From Endocalyx cinctus (lineage: Eukaryota; Ascomycota; Sordariomycetes; Amphisphaeriales; Apiosporaceae), in contig BCKC01000002.1 of the NCBI GenBank assembly GCA_001600455.1, positions 3,920,171-3,984,170 on the forward strand: 64,000 nucleotides of DNA, written 5' to 3'. How positions within the stretch are numbered: position 1 is the first letter of the stretch; every line of letters starts with the position of its first letter. The translations under genes were made by a program, and so were the position numbers. The notes beneath the pieces are model-generated. The model was given only the letters and a program-made list of their open reading frames with translations. It was not told where the DNA came from and searched no databases. This document shows, piece by piece, positions 36,425 to 48,527 of this stretch.

Positions 36425-37278
36425 CTATTATAACCCATTCAATTAAATATTTTATTTAGGTAGTTAATCAATGCCTGTAATGGCGATGCCTATATATCGT
36501 TCTTAACACCACTCTAAAAGATTGCCGTGGTACAGGTATAATTATTTTCTAATAATTATTTAGGTTTGCCAGTTGGTGGAGCCCACCTTTTCGCACGTCC
36601 ACGCTCACGGTAGTACTATTGCCCCTGAATTTTCTCCACCTACATACAATGAACAACAGCTGCCCAGCCCGTCGCGGCTTTATTGAAGCACTACTCAAGA
36701 GAAAAGATAAACATGTGGCTAATGGTGGAGAGCCAGATAGCTTTATCCACATTAAAAGGCTAGCTCATGGCTTGCGTGCCGGAAAGATCGGCAGGTATAT
36801 CAAAGTGGACACGGTATGGAAAAATGAAGGGCTCCTCGGGAAGACTGAAGAAGTAAAAATCTGCTACCGCAATCCAAGAAAACTCAATTCGGGAATAAAT
36901 GTGATTTTTACAACGATGGTTAAGCTTAGTTCATCTGATGACAACTGAGACGTGGGCGTGCGTTATAAGTAAGCAAATCGAGTTTCAATTTTGTTATAAG
37001 TTTGAAAAGGTGTTCATAACTTGATCGATATTATAACGGGTCTATTTAAGATCAAGACAGTTTGAGGAGGGGAAATACTAGTGTACGGGGCTTTAGCCTA
37101 GCTGCACCACATGCCCTGTTCCCCGGAGCAGGAATCCACGATATCTAATTAAGACCCATTATATTGTGGCTTCTTAGATCTCGATAGAAGCTCTTCGGGA
37201 AACTCCACATTACCCCGTGCCTACTCTTAGGGCAGACGTTCAGCCCCACAGGAAGCTGAAAAAAAAAGAGAGGAAGAA
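36425..37278. other. intergenic, no confident gene
   Basis: 0.85 kb. An open frame to 36948 on the plus strand begins with TTG. Its first ATG (36649) would give about 99 residues of low-complexity basic sequence without a recognisable domain, so it is not called. The rest shows no feature. Confidence 0.45.
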
Positions 37279-38031
37279 TCACGACAAACATGCGATAATG
37301 GCAGCAATCGCGGCGAGCGTCCCGTTCGGATCCTTGACGCATACAGTGTGGAGGCCCAGCTCCTTAGCCGGATAATCATTTCCTCCCGGGAAGATAGCGT
37401 CGCCGATAAACATGAACTTGTCGAGCGTGATCCCGCTCTCTCCGCTTAACTTCTTGAGCCCGTACGCTTTATCGACCCCCTTCTTCGTAATATCGATAGA
37501 CGTGGCCCCGCCCATGTTGATCGACAGGTCCGGTAGGCGCGTCTTCAGGTCGGCCTGTATGATCTTACGCTTCGCGAAGTCCGGATCCCAGACCTCCTTG
37601 GCGTGGATGGGCGCCTGCTGACCGAGGGCCGAGAAGGTGATCTGGCTGCCGCGGTCCTCGATACGCTCGCCCCAGGTCTGCTCCGGCTTGAACCCGGTGG
37701 CCTCGAGGGCGGCGTCGAACGAGGTCAGGATCTTCTTCTTCGCCTCGTCGTCGAAGAGCTCCGCGTACGCGGCTTGCCAAGCGCCTTCGTCGGGTCGGTA
37801 CGTGTACAGCTTCGTCCCCGTTGTCGGCATGAGCCATAGCTTGGTCAGGTCGGCGCGAGCGGGAAGTCGGCTCGCTACTTGCTTCTGAAATTGCGGCCAG
37901 TCGCCGCCGGATATCACGGCTACGTGGGCTACGGATAGGAGGTCCGCTAAAGCTTCGCCCATCGAGTCTTTGATCGCTTGCTTACTCTCGGCGAGAGTGC
38001 CGTCAAGATCGAAAGCCACGAGCGAAATCAT
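37279..38031 (-). CDS. HAD-superfamily hydrolase (HAD-IIB, phosphomannomutase-like)
   Basis: Intronless frame of 250 aa. HAD motif I is at the N-terminus (VAFDLDGTLAESK, nucleophile Asp8 and Asp10). Motif II is VISGGDWPQF. Lys residues follow near KEVWDPDFAKRK, and the acidic motif IV is FIGDAIFPGGNDYPAKEL. The GD..FPGGNDYP signature places it with HAD-IIB phosphatases and eukaryotic phosphomannomutases, which act on small phosphorylated sugars in the cytosol. The full-length core is present. The gene is short, has no intron and is GC-rich compared with its AT-rich surroundings, and its closest look-alikes in my memory are bacterial, so horizontal origin is possible but unproven. It stands alone, with empty DNA on both sides. 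Confidence 0.85.
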   Translation of the reverse strand: MISLVAFDLDGTLAESKQAIKDSMGEALADLLSVAHVAVISGGDWPQFQKQVASRLPARADLTKLWLMPTTGTKLYTYRPDEGAWQAAYAELFDDEAKKKILTSFDAALEATGFKPEQTWGERIEDRGSQITFSALGQQAPIHAKEVWDPDFAKRKIIQADLKTRLPDLSINMGGATSIDITKKGVDKAYGLKKLSGESGITLDKFMFIGDAIFPGGNDYPAKELGLHTVCVKDPNGTLAAIAAIIACLS

Positions 38032-40426
38032 CTTGAACTGGGTTTTTCTTCTTCTTTTTTTCCGAGGTTATGGTGTGGTTAATTAAGAAATCCTTTCGTT
38101 GCTACGTGATTTTGGATGTGCATGCTATGATTGCATGGATTCATACTTGCTGCAGCACCTAATTCTAGTACATTCACTGTTGATTGTTAAGTGTCAAATC
38201 GATTGGAGAGGGCTACTAGTCCCAATAGATACAACTGTGGTGGATCAAACCATTTTAGACACGTGACTATGGATCCTAAAAGCGGATTCCTAATCATGTG
38301 ACTGATGCACGCATCCTTGATATCCATTTTGGCTGTAATTCCCGTCATACTTCTAACTCTTACATACTATGCACTCATCATATTTACCGTCATACATACT
38401 ACGGCTTCGCTGCGATCTCGAGTAGTATTGCTATCGATAATAATATAAGATAATTGATCCATTATTTCGAAAGCGTATCATGTTGCGCGTCTATTCGGTA
38501 CATCCACGGATGATTACATACTGAGGTGCTTTACTATAGGAGGTGGCCGTGCGCAATCGTAGTTAGCCACATCCATTCACAGCAAGTAGACAATCTGTTA
38601 ATGAACGCTTTAGTTATCTCCTATTAAAAAAAAAAAACTGTTGCTCAATCTTCGGCATATGTCAAAATTATTATACCCATGGATATAACTATGCAGACGT
38701 AGGTATGAAACCCGTGGTCATGTCAGGCACAATTGATGGTCAATGGGAAATAACCTACTTGGTACATTGTTTTACCGCTACGCTTACTATTTCTGACATC
38801 AAGATGCAAATATATGCGTTTAATACGATTATGAACAATACGGGTGACTAGAAAGCGGTCAACGAAATTTCTCCAACAAGAAAATAATCTTGGTTGGCCA
38901 TTCAGATGGGTCTACGTACGATCTGACTCAGGGTTGGATTCTTTTATCCTTTCTTTTTTTTCTTCTTCTTCCTCGGCTTATCGACTGCGTGGTACTTTTG
39001 GGGCCGTTGTTCCTGTTTAGTCCCCGGTCCCTCGACTAGGATTTCTTCCCAGCCCTGTGGAATTTCCGGCGCGAGAGATCCGATGCAACATCATAAATAT
39101 ATTTTAACATGGTATAATTCCTTCCATGCAACTGTCATCGGATCTTGCAACTACGCACCCGTGGATATTTAACTTAAGGTGCGATTAAAATACGGTCTCA
39201 ATTATTAATCATCCGTATGGTCTCTAGCTAAATCTTTACACACCAATGGCTTCTGGATAGCGAATGGATTATATACTTGTATGTACACGTAAGATAGGCG
39301 GTCGTAGGTAGCAGCGGTATTATTCTGATGCGGCGCAGTAGCAAATAATATTGATATCGAAGAGCAGAAGGGTTACATTTCTTCTTGTTAGCGTTGCGTT
39401 CATAATTCGCTGCCCGAAAAACTTATTCCCTCAATGAAAATCAATTTGTAAAGGCTTTACATAAAACTCGGATCAGAAATATTAGCTATGGAAAACACAA
39501 GTCGTCTCAAGTATACTATTCACCATCGCATGCTATTCCTTTAGGTACCAAAAATGATTGATCTTGTACCTCTTTCTCTTCGGTCAACGGTGTAGTCTCG
39601 GTCTTTGATAACATAGCATTCGCTACCAAACTTCTGGAACCAATGTAACATGTACCTGCTTAATTAATTTGCCTATAAATGATACGGTAAACTGCTACAT
39701 CAATACCAACTACTTCGAGTTTCAAGGTGGAGAGACTCAATCACTTCATTTTTCATTTTCCTTTCTCTTCCTTTTTTTTTCCCCCTTTCTTTTTAAGCAG
39801 GTCGCACAACAGCAATCCTTCGCGCTTTTAAGTGGATAAAAAGCCCATGCATAAATTTTTATCATTGGCTTAAAGAATCGGCACAAACTGACCACTTTTC
39901 GTACCAAAAGGGGCAACTGCCATGTTCGGCTCCGCTTCCTTCAGAAATGCGGTCTGTCCCCCTGTTACCGGATGATGCCTGCCCCTCACGGCATATCACC
40001 GTAATTAAAGAAAATCCAGAGGATTGGTTGGTAGTTGATGTAAGGCTCCCCACTTGATAAGTCTTCTGCAGTGTATTCAGTTGATGAAGATTTGTGATAC
40101 GGTAGTTTTTTTATGCACAATACGTCTTGTGTGGAAATCTCAGCGTTTCACTGCATTAATAGGACTAGGAGGAACCGTTAAGTCCCGACAAATCGAGGTG
40201 CTATGCGTCATCCTTTCTGACCTCCTGAATGCATCCATGAATATGAGACTGCTGCAGGTGATCCAAAAGCGTAGCTCCACTAATGGACAGGTCTATGTAA
40301 TGGGGTATATTGTTCGATAAAGCCTAGGTTTCATCTTAACATTAGAGTAATAATTTTCCACAGTAGGTTTTTAGGCCTCTTTTTTTTTCATCTTATATGT
40401 AGAAAAATCTATAATCATCTACCAAT
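38032..40426. other. intergenic with one coding relic
   Basis: 2.4 kb between the HAD gene and the P450. It is mostly AT-rich with no gene. It includes the short coding-like fragment at 38944-39087 on the minus strand. The frames near 39862-40053 (GTG start) and 40054-40320 show no domain. Confidence 0.45.
38944..39087 (-). pseudogene. possible C-terminal coding relic
   Basis: An open stretch of 47 codons ending in a stop reads SLAPEIPQGWEEILVEGPG, then KQEQRPQKYHAVDKP, then a Lys7 tail. The amphipathic, ordered look and higher GC differ from the AT-rich surroundings and suggest the 3' exon of a gene whose remainder is lost. No acceptor or upstream exon could be identified. I do not recognise the family. 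Confidence 0.3.
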
Positions 40427-42364
40427 ATGGCAATTAATACATCTTCATTAGTTGCAGCGAGTATATTTATTCTGCTTCTTTATCGGTTGTCTCGAGTTGG
40501 CCGACGGCCCAAGGGATATCCCCCCGGACCGCCGACACTCCCACTCATAGGGAATTTGCATCTTATACCGGCCGAGAAGAAACATCTGCAGTTCCAGAAA
40601 TGGGCTGAAGAATATGGACCGATATACTCTCTCATACTAGGCAATCAAGTCATGATTGTACTCTCTTCAGATCAAGGTGTCAAGGATTTACTGGATAAAA
40701 GAAGTGCCACCTACTCGTCTCGACCGCATATGTACGTAGCTGGTACTCTCATAAGCGGGGGCTGGCGAATGGCGCTAATGGTTAGTTGAAAGAGTATCGT
40801 CCAAGCTTCAACAGCTCTCGTCTAACCTATAAGATAGCAATATGGTGAGACATGGAAGATGATTCGAGGGATTGTGAGTAATAGTCTCAGCATGAAGGCC
40901 TCGAAGTCGTATATTCCGTACCAGGACCTCGAGAGCAAGGCCATGCTATTGGGTTTCCTCGACCAACCAGATCGGTTTTCGGATCACATCCGGAGATACA
41001 CCAGCTCCATATCAACTCAGATGTTCTTCGGGTTTAGGACACTAAGTGTTGATGACCCGAAGTTACAGCAGCTTATCCAAGTAAGTCCTATATAGATTCA
41101 GACTTATCGATCCCAGATTAACATGGGACAACAGGGTTATGATCAGTTGAGCGAAGTATCAGTGAGCCCGAGCGCGGCCCTCCTCGACGTTTACCCTATC
41201 TTGAGACATCTTCCCGACGCGATTTTGCCTGTGAAGAAATACGCGAAGTCTTTGCATCGAAAAGAGTACGAATTATACGCCGGACACTACTTGAGCACAA
41301 AAAAGAAGCTTAAGGAGGGCAAGGCCAAGGTGAGCAAATACCTGCTGCGATAAAACGAACTTTCACCTATTAACCATATTACTGCGGTCATTAGACCTGC
41401 TTCTGCGCAGACCTCGTCCGAGCCCAAGATCAACTCAAATTCTCCGACGGCCTCGCCGGCTATACCAGCGGTTCACTGCTCGAGGCAGCTTCGGATACGG
41501 CGGCTTGCACGTTGATAGGGTTCATGCAAGCACTGCTAATATTTCCCGAAGTCGTCACGGCGGCGCAGGCCGAGATTGACAAGGTTTGCGGCGACCGACT
41601 ACCAGAGCTTGACGACCTCGTCAACCTTCCATATATACGTGGGTGCATGAAAGAAAGTCTTCGCTGGATGCCTACCACCATCCTAGGGGTTCCGCACTCC
41701 AATACTCGTGAGGACGAATACATGGGATATATTATTCCTAAGGGCGCTTCTGTGATGACGAACGTGTGGTGAGTATCACTTCTCCTTTTTCGAATAATAT
41801 TTCTCTTTTTCCGACCAAAAGCCTTTTGTGTACCAAATTGCGACCGACAACCCACTAACTTCATGTTTTTCTTTTTACCCTTACACCAGGACAATACACA
41901 ACGACCCACGTCGCCACCCGGATCCCCGCCGATTCGATCCCGGCAGATGGGCGGACGACAACCAGACGTCGGCGGAGGCGGCCAACAACCCGGACGTGTC
42001 GCGACGCGACCACTTCAGCTTCGGGTCCGGCCGACGGCTCTGCCTAGGGATGCACATAGCCGATCGTAACCTGTTCCTAGCCATCTCGCGGCTCGTCTGG
42101 GCGTTCGATATCGGGCGGCCCGTCGACGAGTCCACGGGGGAGGAAATCGTCCCGAATATGGAGGATCTCGGCGAGGGCATCGTGATTTGCCCGAAGCCCT
42201 TCACGGCCGATATTAAGCCGCGAAGCGACTTTAAGGCGGAACGCGTCAAGGCGGAGTGGGAGAAGATGAAGGAATTACTCGACGATGAGCTGCAGTGGGA
42301 AAGGGTGCCGGATGGTTTGGTTTGGAAAGACTACGTGCCGGATGAAATGGAAGCACATTCTTGA
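40427..42364 (+). CDS. cytochrome P450 monooxygenase
   Basis: Five exons, 40427-40780, 40838-41080, 41135-41329, 41395-41768 and 41890-42364, all in phase, giving 546 aa. An N-terminal membrane anchor (SLVAASIFILLLYRL) is followed by the proline hinge YPPGPPTLPLIG. The I-helix has AASDTAAC near residue 296 in place of the textbook AGxDT. ExxR is E351-S-L-R354 and the PxRF-type motif is DPRRFDPGRW. The heme loop is FSFGSGRRLCLG with Cys440 as the thiolate ligand. The protein is full length and probably active in the ER with an NADPH-P450 reductase. It resembles the O-methylsterigmatocystin oxidoreductase-like group often found in secondary-metabolite clusters. The substrate is unknown. It opens the metabolic region that runs to 62 kb. 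Confidence 0.93.
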
Positions 42365-43521
42365 AAATCTGTCCAGCTTAGTTATCGTGTAAATATTAAC
42401 CTAGTCTATTATTAAGTTTTGTCGTTACTTTCTCCGTGATTATCTTTATTATGATTTATTCCCGTTACTATCAAGTGATCTTTACTGTTTCGGGGATGAT
42501 GCTTCCTGTCTCAAACGCTAAGTCAGGTACATCGTGATTGGGATCCACATGGGCTGATGGGTTAGATATAATACATAGATCTATCGGAACATAAAGAGCT
42601 CATTTACAATCTAAATTAAGGAGGAAAAAAAAAATAAACTAGTCAAATAACACATGGCATCGTAGTTACTTAAATAACTAAACTTCATAAAACTTTCCTC
42701 TAGCCTTTCGGCTTACCCGCGAACCGCTTGGCTTTAGAACGTCTAGAAAACATAAGAGAGCATAAGTGCGCAATGACATTATAAACAAGTCGCGTGGGTG
42801 GTGTCTTCAATATCAAGTTTGAACATACCTCCCCCTTTTCTCTCCTTTCAAGCGAAGAAGAAATTCCTACTCATATATACAAATAGGATCGACCCAAATA
42901 TCCCCCACGATGAAGCTAGTACAAAGTAGTCGCCTCGTATCGCGAATCCATCTAAGTAGTTATATGGTGAATCAGCTTGGCAATCACATCCATTACCTGG
43001 TTAGATTTAGATATTAAACCTTCTTAGTTTCGACCGGCGTGTGTAACGGGTTGTACTGAGTTATATATATATGATGCACTCGTGCAACAAACGAAGAAAC
43101 AACGTGGTATTTCCCGGCTACATTAGTATGGAAGTTTGTGTTGGCGCATCCTAAATCCCTTAACGTGGTTTGGCTCGTATTAGTCTATCTCTTAATCCGA
43201 TGCTCTTCATCCTTGATATATCAGTTGACTGATGAAAATCCTAACCGATGTGTATTAGAATTGATGATTCTCCTAACAATGGTATCCCCTGCTTTGTTTT
43301 GTTCCACTGATCCGTTCCCCCCAACAGTTATAAGATAGAAGAGATCCCCATGCCCACAATAAACCCTCCTATTAATTGTAATCTTCTCCTTGATGTTTTT
43401 TCTCCTCGTTCTACAACTCCAACTATTGTTCCTGGCTTTAGTGTTGTAGCTCGGATGCTTTCACACAGGACTGGTTGTAGCTAATCAATCATACTGCCTA
43501 CTACGAGTCTATTCGGCAATC
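42365..43521. other. intergenic, no gene seen
   Basis: 1.16 kb between the P450 and the rhodopsin-domain gene, holding the 3' UTR of the former and the promoter of the latter. I see no coding region and no conspicuous repeat. Confidence 0.5.
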
Positions 43522-44933
43522 ATGGCTTATGAATCACGGGGTCCTGAGTGTGCCGTTGTTACCTGGTTCTTCTTGGCTACTTCTACCATCGCGACTATCC
43601 TCCGAATTTATTGTCGTGGCTGGCTTACCAAATCGTTCGCGCTCGATGACTGGTTGGCCGTCATCGCTCAGGTATACTTCTATACAAATATCAATCTTCC
43701 ATTTTCACTTTCTAATTCCGGTACTAGATACTCTACATCATCTTTAGCATATACGAGCTCGTAGGCATTCGGTACGGTACTGGACAACATAATGCGGACC
43801 TGTCTTCGGAGGATCTATCCATGGCTTTGCAGGTAGGAAGAAGAATTATCAAGGAATAGGTGATTATAAACTTCGTAATAGATGCTAATTTGTGATTGAA
43901 TAGATGTGGTGGACCTGCGAGCCTCTCTACGTCCTGACCAATATGTTTATTAAAGCGAGTATTGCAATTTTCTTACTGCGCATTTGTGTGACCAAAATGC
44001 ATAAAGCCATTATTTACGTCGTCATTGTCACTACGGAAGTGTACGGTTCGGGTTTCTTCATTCTCTTCGTTCTTCAGTGCAACCCGATATCCCTATTCTG
44101 GCTCAGGGGCACCCCCGACCCGCCCGTGGGCTCTTGTATCAACGCCTTGATAATTGCCAAAGCCTTCTATTGTTACTCAGCCATCAGCTGCTGGACCGAT
44201 TGGACTTTCAGTATCCTCCCGGGATTCCTCGTGTGGAACCTGCAGATGAGTACCAAGTTGAAGATCTCCGTCATAATCCTTCTCGCTGCTGGTGCCATGT
44301 AAGACCTCCACCCCAGATTTCCCTTATCTCTTTACTGCAACCTGCCTCTCCCATCTTTCGAAAAGATTAAAGAAAAGAAGAAAAAAAAAACCTAACATCA
44401 TGAGTTGCAGTGCCTCAAGCGCAACGATTGTTCGATTCCCCTATCTCCATACCCTAACAGACATCGACGACTTCCTCTACTCCACAGCCGACGTAGCCAT
44501 CTGGTCGACCGTCGAGACCGGTCTCGGGATCACGGCAGCCTCGGTTGCGACCCTGCGACCTCTCCTCAAGATCATGTTCGGCACGGGATCCTCGGCGCCC
44601 AACTACGAGGACAGCCCGAGCCGGCCGTACGTGCGGACCGGTAGCCGGAGCAAGGATAACGGGGATTTCGAACTGCACAGCCGGGTCCCCGGGAACAACA
44701 ACAACGGCATAGGCGTGACCGTCACCGCCGATCGCGGGAGCAAGCACCTGGAGCGGAACGTCGGCTACGGGACCGATAATACTTCCAACTCGGACATCAG
44801 CGGAAAGATGGACGACTGGACTGGAAGTGGAAGCTCGATGAACTTGGCCGGCGGCGGGGAGCGGGAGTGGGAGCACCAGGATTGGAATGTCATGGTCAAG
44901 ACTTCGATCGTCCAAAATTCTCACGGACGATAA
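43522..44933 (+). CDS. rhodopsin-domain integral membrane protein (Pth11-like topology)
   Basis: Four exons, 43522-43671, 43728-43832, 43904-44298 and 44411-44933, giving 390 aa. The start is typical for the family (RGPECAVVTWFFLATSTIAT, then LDDWLAVIAQ). About seven TM helices fill residues 10-290. Motifs include GIRYGTGQHNADL, MWWTCEPLYVLTNMFIKASI, FLLRICVTKMHKAI and the C-terminal DVAIWSTVETGLGITAASVATLRPLL. These match the fungal rhodopsin-domain superfamily, which includes Pth11-like putative receptors. A disordered cytosolic tail of about 110 residues follows. Such proteins are often found beside secondary-metabolism or effector genes. Signal and ligand are unknown. Confidence 0.87.
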
Positions 44934-45390
44934 TTATCTTATATATAAACTAATTTTTATAGCTAATAAAAAGTAAATTCCTCGTTATCCCGCTTTAGCC
45001 GTTTTACCCTGATTATAATTCTTCTCTAATATCACCTAAAACTCCTCAGCTGCCGATACTTAAGCACAGATGAAGCGGCTAGGTAAAATATATGTTGTGA
45101 AAATAGAGAATAATTTTTGAATAATATGACAGTTAATAAAACGACCCTAGAGCTAAGGTGCGACTGGTTAATTCCATATGTTAAGCGGGTTTCGACGGCA
45201 TGGGTCGTATCCCATTTGTGAACAGATATTGAGTTTCATGTTACTGAATATATAGAAACAGAACATCTTTGACATTTGACTAACAAGACTGTAATATTCG
45301 CCTCTTTTGATTCCTGTCTATTTAACTATTTTCGCGAATTACATGGCATTCCAATGTGGTCTTTGAGCAGTTGAAGCTCATTCGTGTTGC
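44934..45390. other. convergent intergenic region
   Basis: 457 bp between the convergent rhodopsin-domain and MFS genes, holding both 3' ends. No other feature is seen. Confidence 0.5.
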
Positions 45391-47123
45391 TCAATTCTCA
45401 GAAGACATATTTTCCGCATCTGCATCTTCAAGTATGGTTTTCTGATGAAAACTTGATCGAGCCCTAATCTGTGGTCCATACCGGGAGAAGACCCATGGTA
45501 AAGGCGTCATAGCAACGGCGACGAATCCTAGCAACGATGTAGCCCAAGCAGGTCCAAGCCTGTTGTATATCTCCCGAGAGAATAGCGGAAACGTTGCGCC
45601 GAACAATGACCGCAAGACCGCATTCGCTGCTAGGGCACTAGCAGCGTATCGTCCATAGCAGTCGATGAGATAAGACGTAATACCCAGAAACAGAGGCACC
45701 AAGCCGATCCCAAAAAGGATCCCAGCGAGAATGCAACTAGCCCAGTGGATAGATGGCGATGATGTCCAGGCAAACCAGAATAGACCGATTGGAATTAGCA
45801 CCGACAACGGAATGAGATGCGGAAGCCGTGCCTCAGGTTTGGGTCCACCTAGTTTCTCAACGTAGTGCGTATAGACACGATTGATAGCTGGTGATGATAC
45901 CGTCGCTATGACCATGCCAACAGCGATCCCTAGTAGGACAAGATAAGTATAATTAGAGGATAAGCAGTTTTACAGAAAATAACTCGGTTCAACTTACCTA
46001 AAAATGAAAGTCCTGAGAGTCCTGCACTCCAGTGTCTTAGTTGCTGAAATACGTACGGATAAGCCGTGAAGTCGAGATATAATATGCCAAATACGAAAGC
46101 CATGTAGAGTGATAAGAGAAACAAGATTGGCTCCGTAAATAACATAACACAAGGGCGCGTCAAGTTAACTTTTGCCATGGCAGTCAGACTTTCTCTTGGC
46201 CTCACTACGCCGAGGCCGGCTGCCTTCACCTCCAATAGTCGTGGCTTATACGTCTCGGGAAGAAATATAAATATTGAGATATAATGAATTCCGCTGATGA
46301 TCACGACTAGCCAGTAATTCCTAGATAAAAGTCAGTGTGAAGGGAACAAGATGATATGGTGAGAAGTGGAGTATCCTATGAGTACCAGCGCCATATGGTA
46401 TTTTCGGAGATGAATCCACTGACTATCGGAGCCGCAACAGGTGCTAAGAAACTTCCCACCGTAAATAATGCCAGAGGAATTGAACGATGGCTAGGGGGCC
46501 ACATATCGGTGAGAGAGCCCCCAGAATTTGTTGCTTCATACATAAATATGTCCCATTAGTTTGATGTTATTACGGATATTATGGGAGGGGGGGGGGGAAG
46601 AAAAATCGTACAGCCAGGTGATCCGAAGAAGCCGGCAAGAAATCGAAACACTAGGAAGGCCGTTATGTTGGGAGCCAAGGCGCAAGCGACGTTGAATGCG
46701 AAAAAGAGAAAAAATGAAATACGGTAGACAGGATTACGACCACATATCTCAGAGAGCGGTGCAAAAATAAGAGGTCCCGTGGCGAACCCGAGCAGGAATG
46801 TGGTGACCCCCAAGGTGGAGACGATGCGAGAGCAATGGAAATCTTCGGCGACATTTTCGATAGCGGCTGTATGAATGGAAGAGCAAAATCCGATTACAGC
46901 CGGCATAAAAACCACTAGAACATAATACTGCATGTAAGCGAACTTGATTCATCATCGCTCGATCGCCCAGCCTTGCCGAGGAGACCAGGTCAATATCCAA
47001 AAACTAACCTATGATAGTACAAGTCCATCTCCGTGCCGGAGAAAAGTTCAGAGGGTTCTCTTCGTGGCTCAAGACAACGGAATCGAAGGTGATGGGAAGT
47101 GCTGTCTCCTCGGCTGCCTTCAT
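45391..47123 (-). CDS. MFS transporter (DHA1-type exporter)
   Basis: Five exons, 47123-47009, 46914-46612, 46533-46386, 46320-45998 and 45929-45391, in phase, giving 475 aa. The ATG at 47123 opens MKAAEETALPITF and NPLNFSPARRW, the usual cytosolic lead of this class. Twelve TM helices can be placed. The loop between TM2 and TM3 has APLSEICGRNPVYR (MFS motif A). Exon 3 reads GGSLTDMWPPSHRSIPLALF, typical of fungal DHA1 multidrug and polyamine exporters. A central cytosolic loop separates the halves (PRESLTAMAKVNLTRP). The second intron contains a long poly-C tract. It probably exports a small molecule across the plasma membrane and is divergent from the amine oxidase relic. Confidence 0.87.
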
Positions 47124-47711
47124 TTCTATGGTGTTCGAGATTATCTAAAAAGGGAAATATGGTTAATACTCCGACGGTTCTAGTGTCATGCGGCGGTGAA
47201 AATCGGTAAGTCGCCAGCAGCTAGCTATTATTGCTATCTGCTGATCTCAATGGTATTGGAAACGAGGCCAATCCTGATGGTGAACAAATAGCAAGTCTAT
47301 AGCAAATTTATTGATACTGAATGAAAAAGAATGAAGGAGAGAGTCTTTGAAGATATCTCTATAATATATTATGCTTTTAGTGCGTTGGGGGAAGTGGGCA
47401 GGCTATTGCCAAAATAGCTCGCGCACGAGCCTGATATCAACAAAACTTACCTACTTCACTGTTTATTTTTTATACTAAACAACAAATAATATATACGATA
47501 CTTATATCGATAAGGAGAGAAAAACGTGGATATTACGAATATAACTTTAATCTTTTAATAAACATATGTTTCTGAAAGGAAATATAAAAAAGAATAAAGT
47601 AAAGTTTAAAACCACGGGGTTTTCAGGGGTATTAGATCGTATTATCGACGTTTAAGCACATCGAGTGACTAAATTTACTCTTATTTCACAAAATAATTAA
47701 TCTTCGATATC
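47124..47711. promoter_or_regulatory. shared divergent promoter region
   Basis: 588 bp between the divergently oriented MFS transporter and amine oxidase fragment. It is strongly AT-rich near 47450-47620. Before the oxidase decayed the two genes probably shared this promoter. No specific binding site is recognised. Confidence 0.4.
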
Positions 47712-48200
47712 ATGCACGTCGGTATAGTCGGAGCGGGTATATCGGGTCTTTACACCGGCCTTGTATTGCGTCGTGAAGGCCACGATGCGACCATCTTCGA
47801 AGCAGCAGATAGGGTTGGAGGTCGGATCCATACCCATCGGTTCACACCACAGTCCAAGTCGGAAGATGTTTATTTCGAAGCGGGAGCCATGCGAATCCCC
47901 CTATCCCAACTACATTCAAAAGTCTTTGATCTCATTCACTATCTCAACAGTTATGGACCTTCCGAGAAGAGGATCAAGCTTATTCCGTACATACTTGAGC
48001 ATGAGAACAACCGATCTTTTCTCTGGGGTCAAAAGGGCTCTTTAAAGGATGATCGCTGGGCCGCTGAAGCGGGATTACCGGAATCGTATCACGGTAAATC
48101 TGCCCAAGAACTACTCCAGGGCGTAGTGCACGCGTGGTTAGTCCTACTACGTCAAGACTTCGACGTCGGTGAGATGAGATTTGTGACGAGGGGAGAATAA
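47712..48200 (+). pseudogene. flavin amine oxidase, N-terminal fragment
   Basis: 162 codons starting with the Rossmann motif MHVGIVGAGISGLYTGLVL, then FEAADRVGGRIHTHRF and EAGAMRIP, the FAD-binding start of L-amino-acid/monoamine oxidases. These enzymes oxidise amines to imines, releasing hydrogen peroxide. Family resemblance stops near residue 150 and the frame ends at 48200. The family is usually 500-600 aa, and the missing C-terminal part is found 3.4 kb downstream at 51573-52374. The two parts are in the same orientation, with the O-methyltransferase and a repeat in between, so this is one gene split by insertion and deletion. Confidence 0.78.
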
Positions 48201-48527
48201 GAGAAGAGATAAGATAATGATGGATAATTAATAGCAGCTGGCAACAGCTGCGCCTGGCACCCCACATTGTCTATAAAGGTAGCTAATTATTCGCATGCTT
48301 AGCATGTAATAGATAGAAAACCAATCTCAACTTCTGACAGATCAATTTTTCCGACCATCACCAATTGTGATGTATCAATCTCATTCAATATTGTGACGGC
48401 AGACTTAGTCATGGGGCCCACTATATAGTTTTAGCTAGTTTTAGAGAGGGGAACCCTCTTCGGGTTTTTCTTCTTCTTCACCTTTAATACATCTATCACA
48501 TTCTCGGTGTTTTCTTGTCTCTCAATA

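Noticed and set aside
36619..36948. 109-codon plus-strand frame downstream of the multi-TM gene
   Set aside because: It starts with TTG, the first ATG leaves about 99 residues of basic low-similarity sequence, and no domain or splice partner was found.
39862..40320. Two short frames upstream of the P450
   Set aside because: One starts with GTG, neither has a domain, and both lie in AT-rich DNA that is more likely promoter or 5' UTR.
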